NCBI GenBank assembly: GCA_947247005.1
Contig: OX365956.1
Location: forward strand, 11,862,089 to 11,926,088
Reading direction: 5' to 3'
DNA length: 64,000 nucleotides
From: Spisula solida
Lineage: Eukaryota > Mollusca > Bivalvia > Venerida > Mactridae
The position numbers were made by a program, and so were the translations under genes. A model generated the notes under the pieces. It made no database searches and was not told where the DNA came from. It was given only the letters and a program-made list of their open reading frames with translations. Shown piece after piece: positions 44,540-57,006 of this stretch; the stretch's first letter is position 1; every line of letters starts with the position of its first letter.

Positions 44540-45565
44540 CAGGGTGTCCAAAAAGAAAGTATACAGTTTCAGTGTATATTTATAAAATCTCTTCATTCTG
44601 CTATCGTAAAGAATATTTACACATGTGTAGACGAAAGATGTAAGTTTTTTCTGGGACCAGTTTTAAGATTATAACTTGGATAATTTTGAGAAATATGTAA
44701 ATTTACTGAAATTACCTTATTTGGTCCGTGACGTCTATTCAGTAATTTATGACGTTCTCAAGATGTCCACCCTGCTTACGTTTTCCTTCTTGCGCTTCTT
44801 TTATACTATTGATAACATTTGCACATGTGTCGAAACTGATCGTCTTACCTTCTCTTTTGATGTTTCTCATGAACATAGACGTGTATGTTGGCTTTGGCTG
44901 TACACTAGCGATTTCACATAGCTCCAAAGGAAAAAGTCCCATTGATTTAGACCCGGGTTCAGGGCGGGCCATGTCTCACCACAGTGATATTTCCTTAAAA
45001 TTACTTTGGATCCAACTGTTTAAAGGAATCTATCCAACCCCTTATGTATAATGTGTGGCCCAGGCACATCTTGCATGAACTATGTATCATTCAAAACAAT
45101 TAATCATCTGCGCTGTTTAGGAATGCGCTTGTTTAACAAAGACAAGTAACGGGTTGAGTTTATTTCTTTCTATTGTGCTATCTGAATCGCTATTGTACAA
45201 TCTATAGCCAACGGACACATATATGCTGCTGAAGAACATCAGATGAGAAGGTTAGAAGATCAGGTAAGACACATGTGCAAATGTAATTGATAGTTTCAAA
45301 GAACGAGTGCAAGAAGGGAAATATCGGAAGGCGACATACATCGTGAAAACGTCGTTAATTACTATAAAATGACGTCACGAGCAAAATTATGTAATTTTAA
45401 AAAATTGACATTTTTCTAAAAAATATCCGGGTTATAATCTAAATTTGGTCACAGAAAAAACTTACATCTTTGTTCTATACATGTGCAAATTTTCGTTGCG
45501 ATAGTAGAATGAAGAGGTTTGAATGATTGACACTGAAACTGTATACTTTCTTTTTGGACATCCTG
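44540..45565 (-). mobile_element. Tc1/mariner-type element, 1.03 kb
   Basis: Ends CAGGGTGTCCAAAAAGAAAG and its near-complement CTTTCTTTTTGGACATCCTG, continuing for over 100 bp of imperfect inverted repeat (AGTATACAGTTTCAGTGT). TA on both sides (44538-44539, 45566-45567). A 77-codon minus frame (44739-44972) ends CANVINSIKEAQEGKRKQGG, HLENVINY, similar to the C-terminal end of such transposases. The rest is degraded. Confidence 0.8.
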
Positions 45566-46322
45566 TATATGCACTATTTAATTAAAAAAACTAGGTATAA
45601 AACAGAAAGCTATCTAACATTGACACATGCAATATAACTTTATCTCAACACACCCGTAATTAACTGTGGACAACACTGACTGTACTTATGAACTGGAAGC
45701 TTTCATGCGCTGGCTATACGGTACAAATAGCGTTCGTGTGAAAGGTAGCTTAAAATGCAATGACACCAGGGACGTACCAAGACATTTTGACGTGTAGGCC
45801 CAGTTCTATTGGCCATGTCCAATCAGAATAGTTTAGTTTTTTAATTCAAAGTAGCCCGTTGTGCTTTTTTGACCTACATTTTAGTTCTTCAGAAGTAACA
45901 AAACCGTCTTTATCATACTTGTTATGAAATCTTGTAAAGTCCCTAGGCTAATGACAAAGCGGCAGTCACGCAACTTAATGCGTGTGATGATATTTAGTCT
46001 CTTGTGTTTTCAGAAATGAAATACCAAGTAGTTAGGTAAATGCCTATTGAAGGTGTCTTACGATAAAGTTATAGCCAACAAACACAAACAAACAAAATGC
46101 AACAGCGTTATCTGGTCTATCATACGAACATTAAACCATTATGCAATATTATTATTATGCAATTCTTGATAGATCTGGAAATTCTTGTCTTATTACTGTG
46201 GAGTGGAATTAAAATTCCAAATGAAAGTAAATATAGAGCCATCTCCATAATTATTCTAGTCGGTTCACTTGTATCTCTCTAGCACATCGGCGTGGTTTCT
46301 AAACAGACTCACAACGTCAAAG

Positions 46323-46794
46323 CGTCGCACAAAAATGACGTAAAATATAGCGTTAATTTTCATTTCACGTCGATTTTAGGTCAACATTTCGCAGTGAGAC
46401 CTCTTAATATTTGTACATCGATTAATTGAGAAATTATACAGCAGTGTCTTTATATCAAAAAATTATATGGTCCCCGTACAAATTGTTGCATTAAATTGAT
46501 ATTACGTCAGTCCAGTGGCGTTATTAAAACAGCGTAAAGCGACGCATAATTACCACGACGTCGCTCAAAATATTACGTAAAATATAGCGATAATTTTCAT
46601 TTCAATTCGATTTTTGGTCAACATTTTGCGGTGAGACCCCTTGCTATTTTTACGTCGATGGAAAGAGAAATAATGCAGCAGTGTTTTAATATAATAAAAG
46701 TATAGGGTCACCGTGCAAAATGTTGCATGACATTGATATAACGTTAGCGTACTGACGTTATAAAAAACAACGAAAAACGGCACTCAGTCGCAGT
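46323..46794 (-). repeat. Right compound arm of a foldback-like element
   Basis: Reverse-complement partner of 39661-40129, with the same two-unit structure, ending CGGCACTCAGTCGCA. Arm-to-arm identity is high in the outer unit and lower in the inner one. No target duplication was found at the outer ends, so two independent insertions remain possible. Confidence 0.8.
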
Positions 46795-47204
46795 TACCTT
46801 TAAACGTTGAAAGTTACGATCTTATTAACCAAATTCTAAGCACGTGCCCTGTCCATTTCCACATTGTCTTCTCCAAACGTGTGCTGGTCTTATCCTTTCC
46901 TGTAAATTTTTCTTGCGTCTTGATCAGTGATCTATTCAGATGTATCTGATACATTAATGGAAAAACGTGTCCAGGATATTTTTTATAGGCTTTGTTCATT
47001 TTTCATAGTTCGCTGCCATATGGAAGAATTGACGTCTCTTGGTACGGAAAAGTTTCATTTTTGTTTTTCTATTTATTTGACTAGCTTTACACTCTTTAGT
47101 ATACGAACTAAAGTGCGCCCAGGATAATGTGATAGGCGGGAAGATTTGGTATATTCCACAAAGGGGGATTACAATTATGTGCAAGCTGTGTGAAGTTGGC
47201 TCAA
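46795..47204. other. Spacer between foldback arm and satellite
   Basis: No gene. A short degraded stretch. The last bases (AAGCTGTGTGAAGTTGGCTC) are the conserved satellite flank in inverse orientation. Confidence 0.5.
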
Positions 47205-47985
47205 CATACGACATTCAAAAAATTGAATGTCGTCCAGCTCGACATACGACATTGGACGACATTCAAAAATCGAATGTCGTCCAGTTCGACATACGACATT
47301 GGACGACATTCAAAAAATCGAATGTCGTCCAGCTCGACATTGGACGACATTGGACGACATTCAAAAAATCTTCAATAATCGAATGTCGTCCAGCTCGACA
47401 TTGGACGACATTGGACGACATTAAAAAAATCGTCTAAAATCAAATGTCGTCCAGCTCGACATTGGACGACATTGGACGACATTAAAAAAATCGTCAAAAA
47501 TCGAATGTCGTCCAGCTCGACATTGGACGACATTGGACGACATTAAAACAATCGTCTAAAATCGAATGTCGTCTAGCTCGACATTGGACGACATTCAAAA
47601 AATGGTCAAAAATCGAATGTCGTCCAGTTCGACATTGGACGACATTGGACGACATTAAAAAAATCGTCTAAAATCGAATGTCGTCCAGCTCGACATTGGA
47701 CGACATTCAAAAAATCATCAAAAATCGTCCATCTCGACATTGGACGACATTCAAAAAAACATCAAAAATCGAATGTCGTCCAGCTCGACATTGGACGACA
47801 TTCAAAAAATCGTCAAAAATCGAATGTCGTCCAGCTCGACATTGGACGACATTCAAAAAAACATCAAAAATCGAATGTCGTCCAGCTCGACATTGGACGA
47901 CATTCAAAAAATCGTCAAAAATCGAATGTCGTCCAGCTCGACATTGGACGACACATTGGACGACATTCAAAAAAACATCAAAAAT
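47205..47985 (+). repeat. 61-bp satellite array, third copy, inverted
   Basis: The same TGGACGACATTC / GAATGTCGTCCA units as at 2060-3830, in the opposite orientation and shorter (about 14 units, many lacking one of the two GGACGACATT blocks). It begins right after GAAGTTGGCTCAACATACGA, the mirror image of the flank at 3821-3845 and 55535-55560. The other end stops abruptly in ATCGAATCTCAACTTTTAA. Confidence 0.95.
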
Positions 47986-48564
47986 CGAATCTCAACTTTT
48001 AATTTTTTGTTACTATTTACAAAGACATGTGTCATGACATCTCAAATCAGATACGGGTACCCAATCTGCACTTATCATCCGCATTTTTGCAATACGCTTG
48101 GGATTTGTGTGAATAGCTCCTAATGGTATACCAACACATTGAACCTAATTGTAAATCTTTTATCAGTGCCTAAATATTATTTGTATTTTGCAACCAGCTC
48201 ATTAAAAAATCAACAGAAATCGAATGCTGTTAAACAGATAAACTACATGGACACATTATGTGAAACATATGAAAATAATCAAACTACTAATTTGATTTCC
48301 AACTCAGCACTTGCGGCTTGGTATTTATGATGTTAAGCGCGTTTTAATCGATATTCGAGTAAAGTTAACACATCCAGTCTAAATAACATTACGTTCGAGC
48401 TAAGTCGAATATCGAGCCATGTTGGTAATTGATATTCGAGCTAATGTGACACATCAATCGTACTTGAAAACTTTAATTTTATCAAGCAATCTTTTATCGC
48501 GTTTTGCACCCAGTGAACCACAGTCATAGTCCGAACAAATTATCTCGACCTTTATAGACATATA
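47986..48564. other. Intergenic, nothing recognised
   Basis: Three scattered copies of GATATTCGAG-like sequence (48352-48450). No gene. Confidence 0.45.
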
Positions 48565-49475
48565 CGAGGGTCATTCAATATATAATGCAACATATCAATT
48601 ATTTCTAAAACCAGTAAATATAATTTCATGAAACTTTGCATAATACTTAGGTAGGAAAATTCCCTTTTGATGGAATAATTTCAGGACATTTAACGTCATC
48701 AGCGAGTGCGTTTAATCGACGTCATCTTAACGGTAACTTCGCAAGACTAACGTAGTTAACATACAAATCGAGTGCTCACGCAACAGAAGCTCTAAAGATT
48801 TCTTATTATCTTATCGGATCTTTGTGTCAAATGTCCTCTTTCATACTCTCAAATGTTGAGACTGTCAAATATTCATACGAACGGCTGTATTACAGTTAAA
48901 TAATACTAGCGCGCTGATCGGTATATCGGTGCAATCGACCCATTTCATAAGAAATCATTTGAAATCAGACAGAAAATTTGCATGCGAAGAGATAGCCCAG
49001 GGAATTGTCAGTAGTTGTGTCCCTATTTGTTTGAATTTGCAGAACAGGATGAAAATGCACCAGATTTCCGCTCCTTGGGTATCCTATCTTTTGACGTCAG
49101 AACAGACGGAACGTCGCTCCAAACTCGCTGCTAGCTTGCTTTCGCGTTTAAATGTAGACGGATAAAACTTTCTAATCAAACTTATAGCGATAGATGATAC
49201 CTGGATACGATATTTTCTGCCGAAAACGAGACAGAATTACCGTGGAATTCGACATGCTGATTCACATAAGGTTGATTAGACCGTTACCGAGCAGTTTAGG
49301 GTATACTTATGTGCGTAGTTGCCTAGCAACGGGAATAGAAGATCTGTGGAAAGGATGAAAGACGATCATTTACTACTAGGAAAGTTACTATTAATGTTAA
49401 TGACAATGCTTGAACAATTAATATGGTAGTTAAGAGCTTACGGGATAGGCTGCATTATATATTGAATGACCCTCA
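48565..49475 (+). mobile_element. Mariner relic, 0.91 kb
   Basis: Inverted ends CGAGGGTCATTCAATATATA and TATATATTGAATGACCCTCA (right end as read), flanked by TA at 48563-48564 and 49476-49477. Inside, the plus strand reads ISAPWVSYLLTSEQTERRSK, LAASLLSRLN, then DDTWIRYFLPKTRQNYRGIR, which corresponds to the linker and second catalytic Asp (GDETW) region of mariner transposases. The N-terminal part and the last Asp are missing; stops interrupt it. Confidence 0.8.
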
Positions 49476-50292
49476 TACATTCAACTGAGATGCTATATTA
49501 TCCAAATCCGGGATAAAGTCGTGTCTGTTAAAGATTGATTTATTAGTCTTTGTAGGCTGCATATTCGTAATTCTCTCCGCTTATGGAAACGAAGACCGAT
49601 CGAAATTATATATTCAACAACCGCTTTTAAATTATGCTTTTAGAATGTTCGCGGATGTGTTAATTTGTTCGTACTATACGTGTGACCTTGAAATTTGGAA
49701 ATTCCAAAGCAACGTTCTGATTTTATCCGACAAGGTCCCGATTACAGACTCAAATTGGGCTAATGTATTAAACCATAAGAACGTGGTTTATAGTTGCCAC
49801 CAGCTATATCCAATTAGTTTTCAGGAAATATGTTCTCTGAAATTGAAAGATATTTTATTAGACTATAGATCTCAGTAGCTAACCAATCAGCATGGAGAAA
49901 AAGTGTTGAATAAATCCCGTATACAACACTTTGCTGTGGTATATATAACAAATAGATTGCTATATACTATAGTAGGCCAAGCAAAATAATTGAGCATAGC
50001 TATAATAATGTATACATGCATTTAGCACAGAAAATATGGATGCCAAACATTTTTGATACCAAGCTTAGTTTAGTCTATATTATAACAATACTATATTTTA
50101 AACAAGTAACTAATTGGACTTATTAGAATACATGTACATGTATATCAAACCTTTCTACATTTGTTCATTAATACTGTCATAATCTGAGACAACAATTTTG
50201 ATAATTAATCAATTAAGGTATTGGCAACATCTCTGCCGAGTGCTGACAACATTATCAGTAGAGGGCGAATGCCGTGGTAGCTTCTATGACTA
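49476..50292. other. Intergenic, one short hairpin
   Basis: Near 49899-49950, AAGTGTTGAATAAATCCCGT and TACAACACTT form a small inverted repeat similar in sequence to the core of the hairpin at 51069-51138. An open frame of 77 codons (49645-49878) has no recognisable family. Confidence 0.45.
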
Positions 50293-50908
50293 CAGTACGA
50301 CCTCTCTAGGGGACATATGTAGTGCAACAACCTCTGTATAACAAAACCTTCAAAGTAACTTGAAGTTATTACATGTCTATACTTTTGTAAATTCTGTAGG
50401 GCAACAACTTCTGAACAATGACCAATTTTTACAGCCCACAAATGGTCTCACTCTACAAAGGTTGTTCTGTACTATTGTGTCTTCAATAATTACGTGCAGA
50501 TTACCCCTCTCTTCTTAGACATCATTTTCACAGAGTAGAACTTAAAACCAACTAAACGATTAAAACAAATAGAAAGTGTAGGGGTTCCAATGGTGTCTGG
50601 TGATTGAAGTAAATGACTTTCATACTATCACACCCCACAATTTACAAATGAAGACCTCACCTTCAAGACCACCTTAAAATAAAGACCATTACTTTCTGTC
50701 CACTGACTTGCACATTATTCAATCTCAAATTCACAGTGAAATTGCACCTATATGAAGACCACCTCTTTAACAAGATTGGCTCAGAATTAACCATGTTTCG
50801 TTCTGTTTTCATCTGTTTGCTCTTTGATAGAATGATGCAATCACTCAACACGATTGAGATAAGTTTTTTACAGTCCCAAGAAGGAGTTTCATTATTGAGG
50901 TTTTACTG
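50293..50908. mobile_element. Pogo/Tigger-like element, 0.62 kb
   Basis: Ends CAGTACGACCTCTCTAGGGG (left) and CAGTAAAACCTCAATAATGA (right, reverse complement), with TA on both sides. The CAGTNNAACCTC start is typical of pogo-type ends. Inside are repeated phrases such as AAGACCACC. No transposase, so it is a MITE or a decayed copy. Confidence 0.6.
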
Positions 50909-51068
50909 TAAGTACCTTAATTTTGCCACTTAGGTCTATATATATGCATCATGCAACACTTAACATATTACACCAACACTTAAATGGTTTATCATACCCT
51001 ATGTACTGGTCGATTTATAGGCAAAGTGTACCTGATAAACAAAGATTATTTATCTATAGTCTAAGTCA

Positions 51069-51138
51069 GATAGAACGGCTCGTAGGTGTTGATATGGGAG
51101 TTATAAATCCCATATACAACACCTACTCATGTTCTATC
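51069..51138. repeat. Hairpin with 31-bp arms
   Basis: GATAGAAC, TAGGTGTTG, ATATGGGA on the left pair with TCCCATATACAACACCTA and GTTCTATC on the right around a short loop; about three mismatches. Confidence 0.8.
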
Positions 51139-52054
51139 CTATACGTGTACAATTGTGTTCCTATTGTCACTATTCTTGAGTATGCTTTCCTCAATGACTA
51201 TTTGGCCAATGTAGTGTCAAGAACTAGATGAATGTAATCAAGAATTGTTCACAATTACTCGTTAACTGTGCTATATCCGAATGGGTTTGGTCAGAGACTT
51301 TTGTGCCTTTTGTTGGTTTAGTTAATTCAAGTATTCAATATTCATAAAGGAGAATGAATAAGTGTTGTGTTTTGTACTTGTATATTATTTCACACATAAC
51401 GGTAATAGTTAAGCGTCAACCTTGCTTCGGAGTCTAAGTCTACATAATCATAATATTATTGTATCCTTGTGTTTGTAAATTTGATTTATCAGTAATTATG
51501 CACGATGTATTTTGTGTAAACATGTGTCTGTTTTTTTATTATTCTGTGTGTGCTAAAAAGCAAAAATGTCTGTGTATATCCCTAAAAAGTATAAAAATAG
51601 AATGTTCATGTTAAGAAAGTGTTGCCATTTTGCTCAATTCCCATTCACAGTCAGGGACTGAAGATACAATGTATATATTCGTACATGTATTAGTAACATG
51701 TACAATTTTGTATGCACACTTAGATTTGCTTGAGACCGACAAGATGAACATTAACCGAGGCCGAACTAGCTACCTAGCTTTAGGTAGAGTTATTTTTTAT
51801 TTCATGTTACATTATGATTGTACACAATGGTATAATAACATTAAGGCGTGCATTTAATATACGATCATTATTTCTGTTATTCTATGTTAACTTTGAACGT
51901 CTCAACTGACAAAGCACATTTCTCTGTTATATTATGCTTATAATCTTACTTACATTTAGATCTAGCATATTTTACCCATATCAGAACGGCCTATCTAAAC
52001 GTAATCAATTTCCGCGACTTTACCTTGTTTATGTGTGCATGTTTGGATTTAAAG
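51139..52054. other. Intergenic, nothing recognised
   Basis: AT-rich; no supported gene. The first 8-bp copy of the hAT target duplication lies at its end (52047-52054). Confidence 0.45.
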
Positions 52055-52549
52055 TAGGGGTGGGCCGATGCATCGAAATATCGATGCATTGCGATACCGA
52101 GTGACCCGATAGTATGGATCGATAGTAAAAGTCTCGATCCAATAACTATCGCCGATAGTAAGCTCAAATATCGATAGTTACGATAGTACCCTTTTTAATA
52201 ATAACGTTTATTATTAATTTAAAACAACTTCCGTTCTCGTTTAAAAAAACTAATTTTAAATAATCAAAACTGCCGCAAAGGACCAATATCGCAATCGTTC
52301 ATATTCTATTTCTGTCCAATTAATTTTAAATCATTTAGACAAATAGTAGATTAGTATGTTGTACAACAAAGTGATATCTTACACAGTGCAAATTTGCATT
52401 TACAAGTTAATTTCTTGTTTTCAAATCTTGACAATAACTATTGCAATAGTATCGCAATAGGTTCCAGCAATACAATAGTATCGCAATAGTACTTTCAGCA
52501 ATAGCAATAGTATTGCAATAGTCAAAAATGGACTCAATAGTCACCCCTA
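52055..52549. mobile_element. Complete non-autonomous hAT element, 495 bp
   Basis: Starts TAGGGGTGGGCCGATGCATC, ends GTCACCCCTA, and is flanked by perfect ATTTAAAG duplications (52047-52054 and 52550-52557). GGGGTG ends with an 8-bp duplication are the hAT signature. The interior has many short ATCGAT, GATAGT and GCAATAG repeats, but no transposase. Copy A opens with the right end of the same insertion, so it predates the duplication. Confidence 0.9.
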
Positions 52550-53319
52550 ATTTAAAGTGTTGCACTTTTTGTTCAATCATTGTAGAATGAACGAATATTG
52601 TCACTTGCTGATGTAAGGAGTCAGTCATGTAAAGTTTGTATTTGTTGATACTTTATTGTCCGATATATTGTTTTTCTTTGTAATGAGTCGCTTAGCAACC
52701 GTAGGAGTTTAAATTATTCAATGTGCGGAACAACTTATTTGGTTTCTACAATCTTTAATCTTAGCATCAGGAAACGTAATTTGAGGTTATTTTGGTTGCT
52801 TGGCTATTCACAGAAGTTTAAGTGGGGCGTTTCTTTTCGTGAATTTCAACGGTACACAATGCACAAAATTTCGGAAACATAACAAAATATAGTTTTATTT
52901 ACTTAATCAATTTGGTTAGGGGAGTTTATAGATTCGCTAAGACTTGTGTACTTTCAGTAAATCGTGAATAGTTTGGAAGATTTGCGAGTTGCTTTGCGAT
53001 ATTACCGGATATTTTGGTTTTACTTTATACTTTTCTTGTGTCAACTGGAATATTTGTTATAATAATAGTTCTGTTAATAAAGTCACGGACATTTAATCTA
53101 AACTTGTGTTTGTTCAATAGTTACTAGTTATGTTCAGGCAGCCTGACAAGGCTTTAAGATAATATTTTGAATGCTCTTGTTCGTCCGTCTGTTGTATACT
53201 AGTATTTACAGTTGCTGTCCACGGTGCCCAAGAGTCGAGTGACACTCGGCACAAAAGTAGCCTATTCATGGGTAGGTGACAACTAAAATGCAACAAACAA
53301 TGTTAAATACTAATAGAAC

Positions 53320-53485
53320 AGTGTATAAACGAGTCAACTTCCGGGTATCACAATAAGGAGTACACGTTGACTTGTATAGTATTGCAATAAGTCGTACAGT
53401 GATGGGAAATAACCGTATATTTCAATCACAATAAGTCATAAAAGTTAAATTGTATAGTATCACAATAAATTGTACAGTGATTTAG
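53320..53485 (+). repeat. CAATAAGTC dimer repeat, copy B upstream
   Basis: Counterpart of 896-1065 with a handful of substitutions. Confidence 0.75.
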
Positions 53486-54477
53486 TTTATATATGGAATA
53501 TGTAACTGTCGGCATGAATTGTCAACATATTGTACGAACCCGGGAATCCAAAATGACGTCAAAGATGGACGCCATATTACTTACGAATACTTCTGAAATT
53601 ATATGTGATGCAATTTGATATTTATGTACATATGTAGTCTCCAATGCTGGTTTGGTTATTATTCATTTCATAATGTGCATGAAATGACATAAAACAAATC
53701 GAAAAAACGAGGTTTGACCGCAAAACTTGAGTAATGCTGTGTACACTTCCGTTAGTGGAAAGTGCACAGCCGAACCACAGGGTCAGAATCAGTCTAGCTA
53801 TGCGTTCAACATACACTATTACATCATGATTGGTAAGCGAAACAATAGGGACGTGGATAAACACATACTAGTTCGTTACCCATGTGTATGTAGTTTTTAC
53901 AGGTATCGGGCTTGCGATAGACGTAATTGATACCCCAATCATACGAATCTCGAATCAGCCGGAATGGGTCCGAATGAGTCGGAATTAATAAAAACTAAAA
54001 ATTTGAAACACATTCCGAATGATGATTCGAAATGACCAAAATTATTACAGCTTGTCTAAATGTCGTTAGAAATACTTCTAAGATAATTCGAATACAATTC
54101 AAATAAAATTCGAATATAACAATCATGCATTTCGAATCCGGCGACAGCGGAGAATGTGCACGCATATGTTTCCATAATACGGTACACACAATCATGGGAC
54201 CGTTGTGAACGGGATTTCGCGCGGGTATAACTAACTACATACACTGGTTTTAATTATTGTTTTGAATGGGGTCAAAATGCCGGAACAATATTTAAAATGT
54301 AATCATCACTGCGGTATACTGTACACAGGCTATTGCTAGTAAAGGTGAGTAATGTAATTAATTTTCGCGACATTCTAGTGTACACCAGAGACGATATTTT
54401 CCAAATTACTGACTACTAACATCATCTCAACTATCTTTTAACGTCTTCGAGCTGCAAGGCATTCAATTACTGACAAC

Positions 54478-55545
54478 TTTTTAAATGTCGTCCAATGTCG
54501 TCCAATGTCGAGCTGGACGACATTCGATTTTCGACCATTTTTTGAATGTCGTCCAATGTCGTCCAATGTCGAGCTGGACGACATTCGACTTTTGATGATT
54601 TTTTGAATGTCGTCCAATGTCGTCCAATGTCGAGCTGGACGACATTCGATTTTAGATGATATTTTGAATGTCGTCCAATGTCGTCCAATGTCGAGCTGGA
54701 CGACATTCGATTTTTGATGTTTTTTTGAATGTCGTCCAATGTCGTCTAATGTCGAGCTGGACGACATTCGATTTTTGATGATTTTTTGAATGTCGTCCAA
54801 TGTCGTCCAATGACGAGCTGGACGACATTCGATTTTAGACGATTTTTTGAATGTCGTCCAAAGTCGTCCAATGTCGAGCTGGACGACATTCGATTTTTGA
54901 TGATTTTTTGAATGTCGTCCAATGTCGTCCAATGTCGAGCTGGACGACATTCGATATTTGATGATTTTTTGAATGTCGTCCAATGTCGAGCTGGACGACA
55001 TTCGATTATTGAAGATTTTTTGAATGTCGTCCAATGTCGTCCAATGTTGAGCTGGACGACATTCGATTTTAGACGATTTTTTGAATGTCGTCCAATGTCG
55101 CATGTCGAGCTGGACGACATTCGATTTTAGATGATATTTTGAATGTCGTCCAATGTCGTCCAATGTCGAGCTAGACGACATTCGATTTTTGATGTTTTTT
55201 TGAATGTCGTCCAATGTCGTCCAATGTCGAGCTGGACGACATTCGATTTTTGATGTTTTTTTGAATGTCGTCCAATGTCGTCTAATGTCGAGCTGGACGA
55301 CATTCGATTTTTGATGATTTTTTGAATGTCGTCCAATGTCGTCCAAGGTCAAGCTGGACGACATTCGATTTTAGACGATTTTTTGAATGTCGTCCAATGT
55401 CGCATGTCGAGCTGGACGACATTCGATTTTTTGAATGTCGTCCAATGTCGTATGTCGAGCTGGATGACATTCGATTTTTTAATGTCGTCCAATGTCGTAT
55501 TTCGAGCTGGACGACATTCGATTTTTTGTATGTCGTATGTTGAGC
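54478..55545 (-). repeat. 61-bp satellite array, copy B (about 17 units)
   Basis: Same units as 2060-3830, about 700 bp shorter and with a different order of variants; the right end has four units reduced to about 48 bp or less that copy A lacks. Both outer edges match copy A. A minus frame of 308 codons through the array is an artefact of the stop-free repeat. Confidence 0.97.
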
Positions 55546-55739
55546 CAACTTCACACAGCTTTATGTGCACGATTATCAGTGATGTTTTAAGTGCAATACT
55601 GACCTTATCTGTTTATTTAATTAAGTGATTTGTAAAACCAATTTTGCCACAGTTGACCAAACCGATTCATGTTTGTAAACATCACATTATCCTGGGCGGA
55701 CTATAGTAATTCACACATTAGATGCACGTGTTTCACAGT

Positions 55740-55900
55740 ATGAACAAGACAACGTCCGGTTATCGCAATAAGTCTTACACGATGAATTGCAGTCTCCTAA
55801 TAAGTCATACAGTGACAGGTTGTTACAGGTACTTTTTCACGCAAATAACATTAACAAGTTGAATTGTATATAGTCTGCCAATAAGTCCTACAGTAAGTTG
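55740..55900 (+). repeat. CAATAAGTC dimer repeat, copy B downstream
   Basis: Counterpart of 4025-4190. Confidence 0.7.
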
Positions 55901-56109
55901 GTTTATACGCTTTGATTTCATCCAACATTTCAAGTATTAAATATTCTACATGTATTAAGATTATTTCTGACACATCTGTCTCTTGGTGGAGTTATCAGTT
56001 ATATTAAGGAAACATATTTCATATTATAACAGGAGTACAAACGAAACATTTAATTGCTCTTTTACATGGTTCAGTAATACAATGTAGTGACGATACGCAA
56101 GAAACTGGT

Positions 56110-56343
56110 TTCTCCCACTTTAACCGGTGTAAGATAGGTTTTCAGCTCATGTAAGGAACTCCTATCTTCCATTAGCAACATCTATCTTACATGAGATACC
56201 AAGCGCGAGATTCCATTCCGATCTTTGTTTCGGGATTTACGTGATAATGGCGATATAAAGCTAATGAATACGAACACCAACAGGCTCTAAACCATTTAAA
56301 AGATATCCTTATCCTACATAGAAGCTCATGATGGATTCTTATA
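56110..56343. mobile_element. 234-bp insertion private to copy B
   Basis: Copy A reads GAAACTGGTGTCTTTTCG here; copy B has 234 extra bases between GGT and GTC. The insert contains CTCATGTAAG and CTTACATGAG in inverted orientation and several CTATCTT / AAGATAG pairs. No clear inverted ends or target duplication, so a deletion from copy A is also possible. Confidence 0.65.
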
Positions 56344-56845
56344 GTCTTTTCGTAAATCGAACGTTATGCCTGGAATTAGTGTGCCTAATCCTTTTTGTTA
56401 TTTTCACAAAATTGATTTCATAACATAACGATTGACTGAACTGTATTAGCCTTAATATAGCTACATGTATATTGTATAAACATAATAAATAGAAGTAAAT
56501 TATTATTATTAATATCATCGGCAATTTTCAACAAAAAATAAAGCTTTATTCGATACCGATTCCGAATATTTGAAGTAATCCTTTATAGTTCTAACTAAAC
56601 AGGAATTATGTTAATAACTTAATATTTTAAAATGCAATCTGAAAAAGAAAAAGTTCACGCATTATTATGCTGAACAATGTGTCATTACAGCGAAAAAGAA
56701 AATGTCAATCCCAGAAAAAACATAGAACAAACGGCAAAACTTGGCTTCATATAGAATCATAACCAAAAAAGTTATAAATCGAAAAAGATTTAGCTTCTAT
56801 CTACAAATGTATCATTCAATTACCAGAATACATGTAGGTACATAC

Positions 56846-57006
56846 GGAATATCACTGCAGTGTGTTGATCCGTTGGGCCGTATTACCTCGAGCTGCTTGT
56901 GTAATGCCGTATCTCACGAGACCTCTAGGTCGAGTGAGATGCGGTATGGCGCAAGCAACGAGAGGTAATACGGCTTAACGGATCAACACCACTGCAGTAA
57001 TATTCC
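56846..57006. repeat. Nested palindrome, copy B
   Basis: Counterpart of 4898-5057 with only a few substitutions; the arms are still complementary. Confidence 0.75.

Larger units (their letters stand above)
39661..46794. mobile_element. Possible 7.1-kb foldback-like element
   Basis: Two inverted 470-bp arms made of subrepeats enclose 6.2 kb. The cargo is a 150-bp palindrome, a broken LINE carrying a 968-bp element, and a Tc1/mariner-type element. No transposase of its own was recognised, so the middle may be later insertions into a shorter element. The link between the arms is inferred from their mirror symmetry. Confidence 0.5.
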
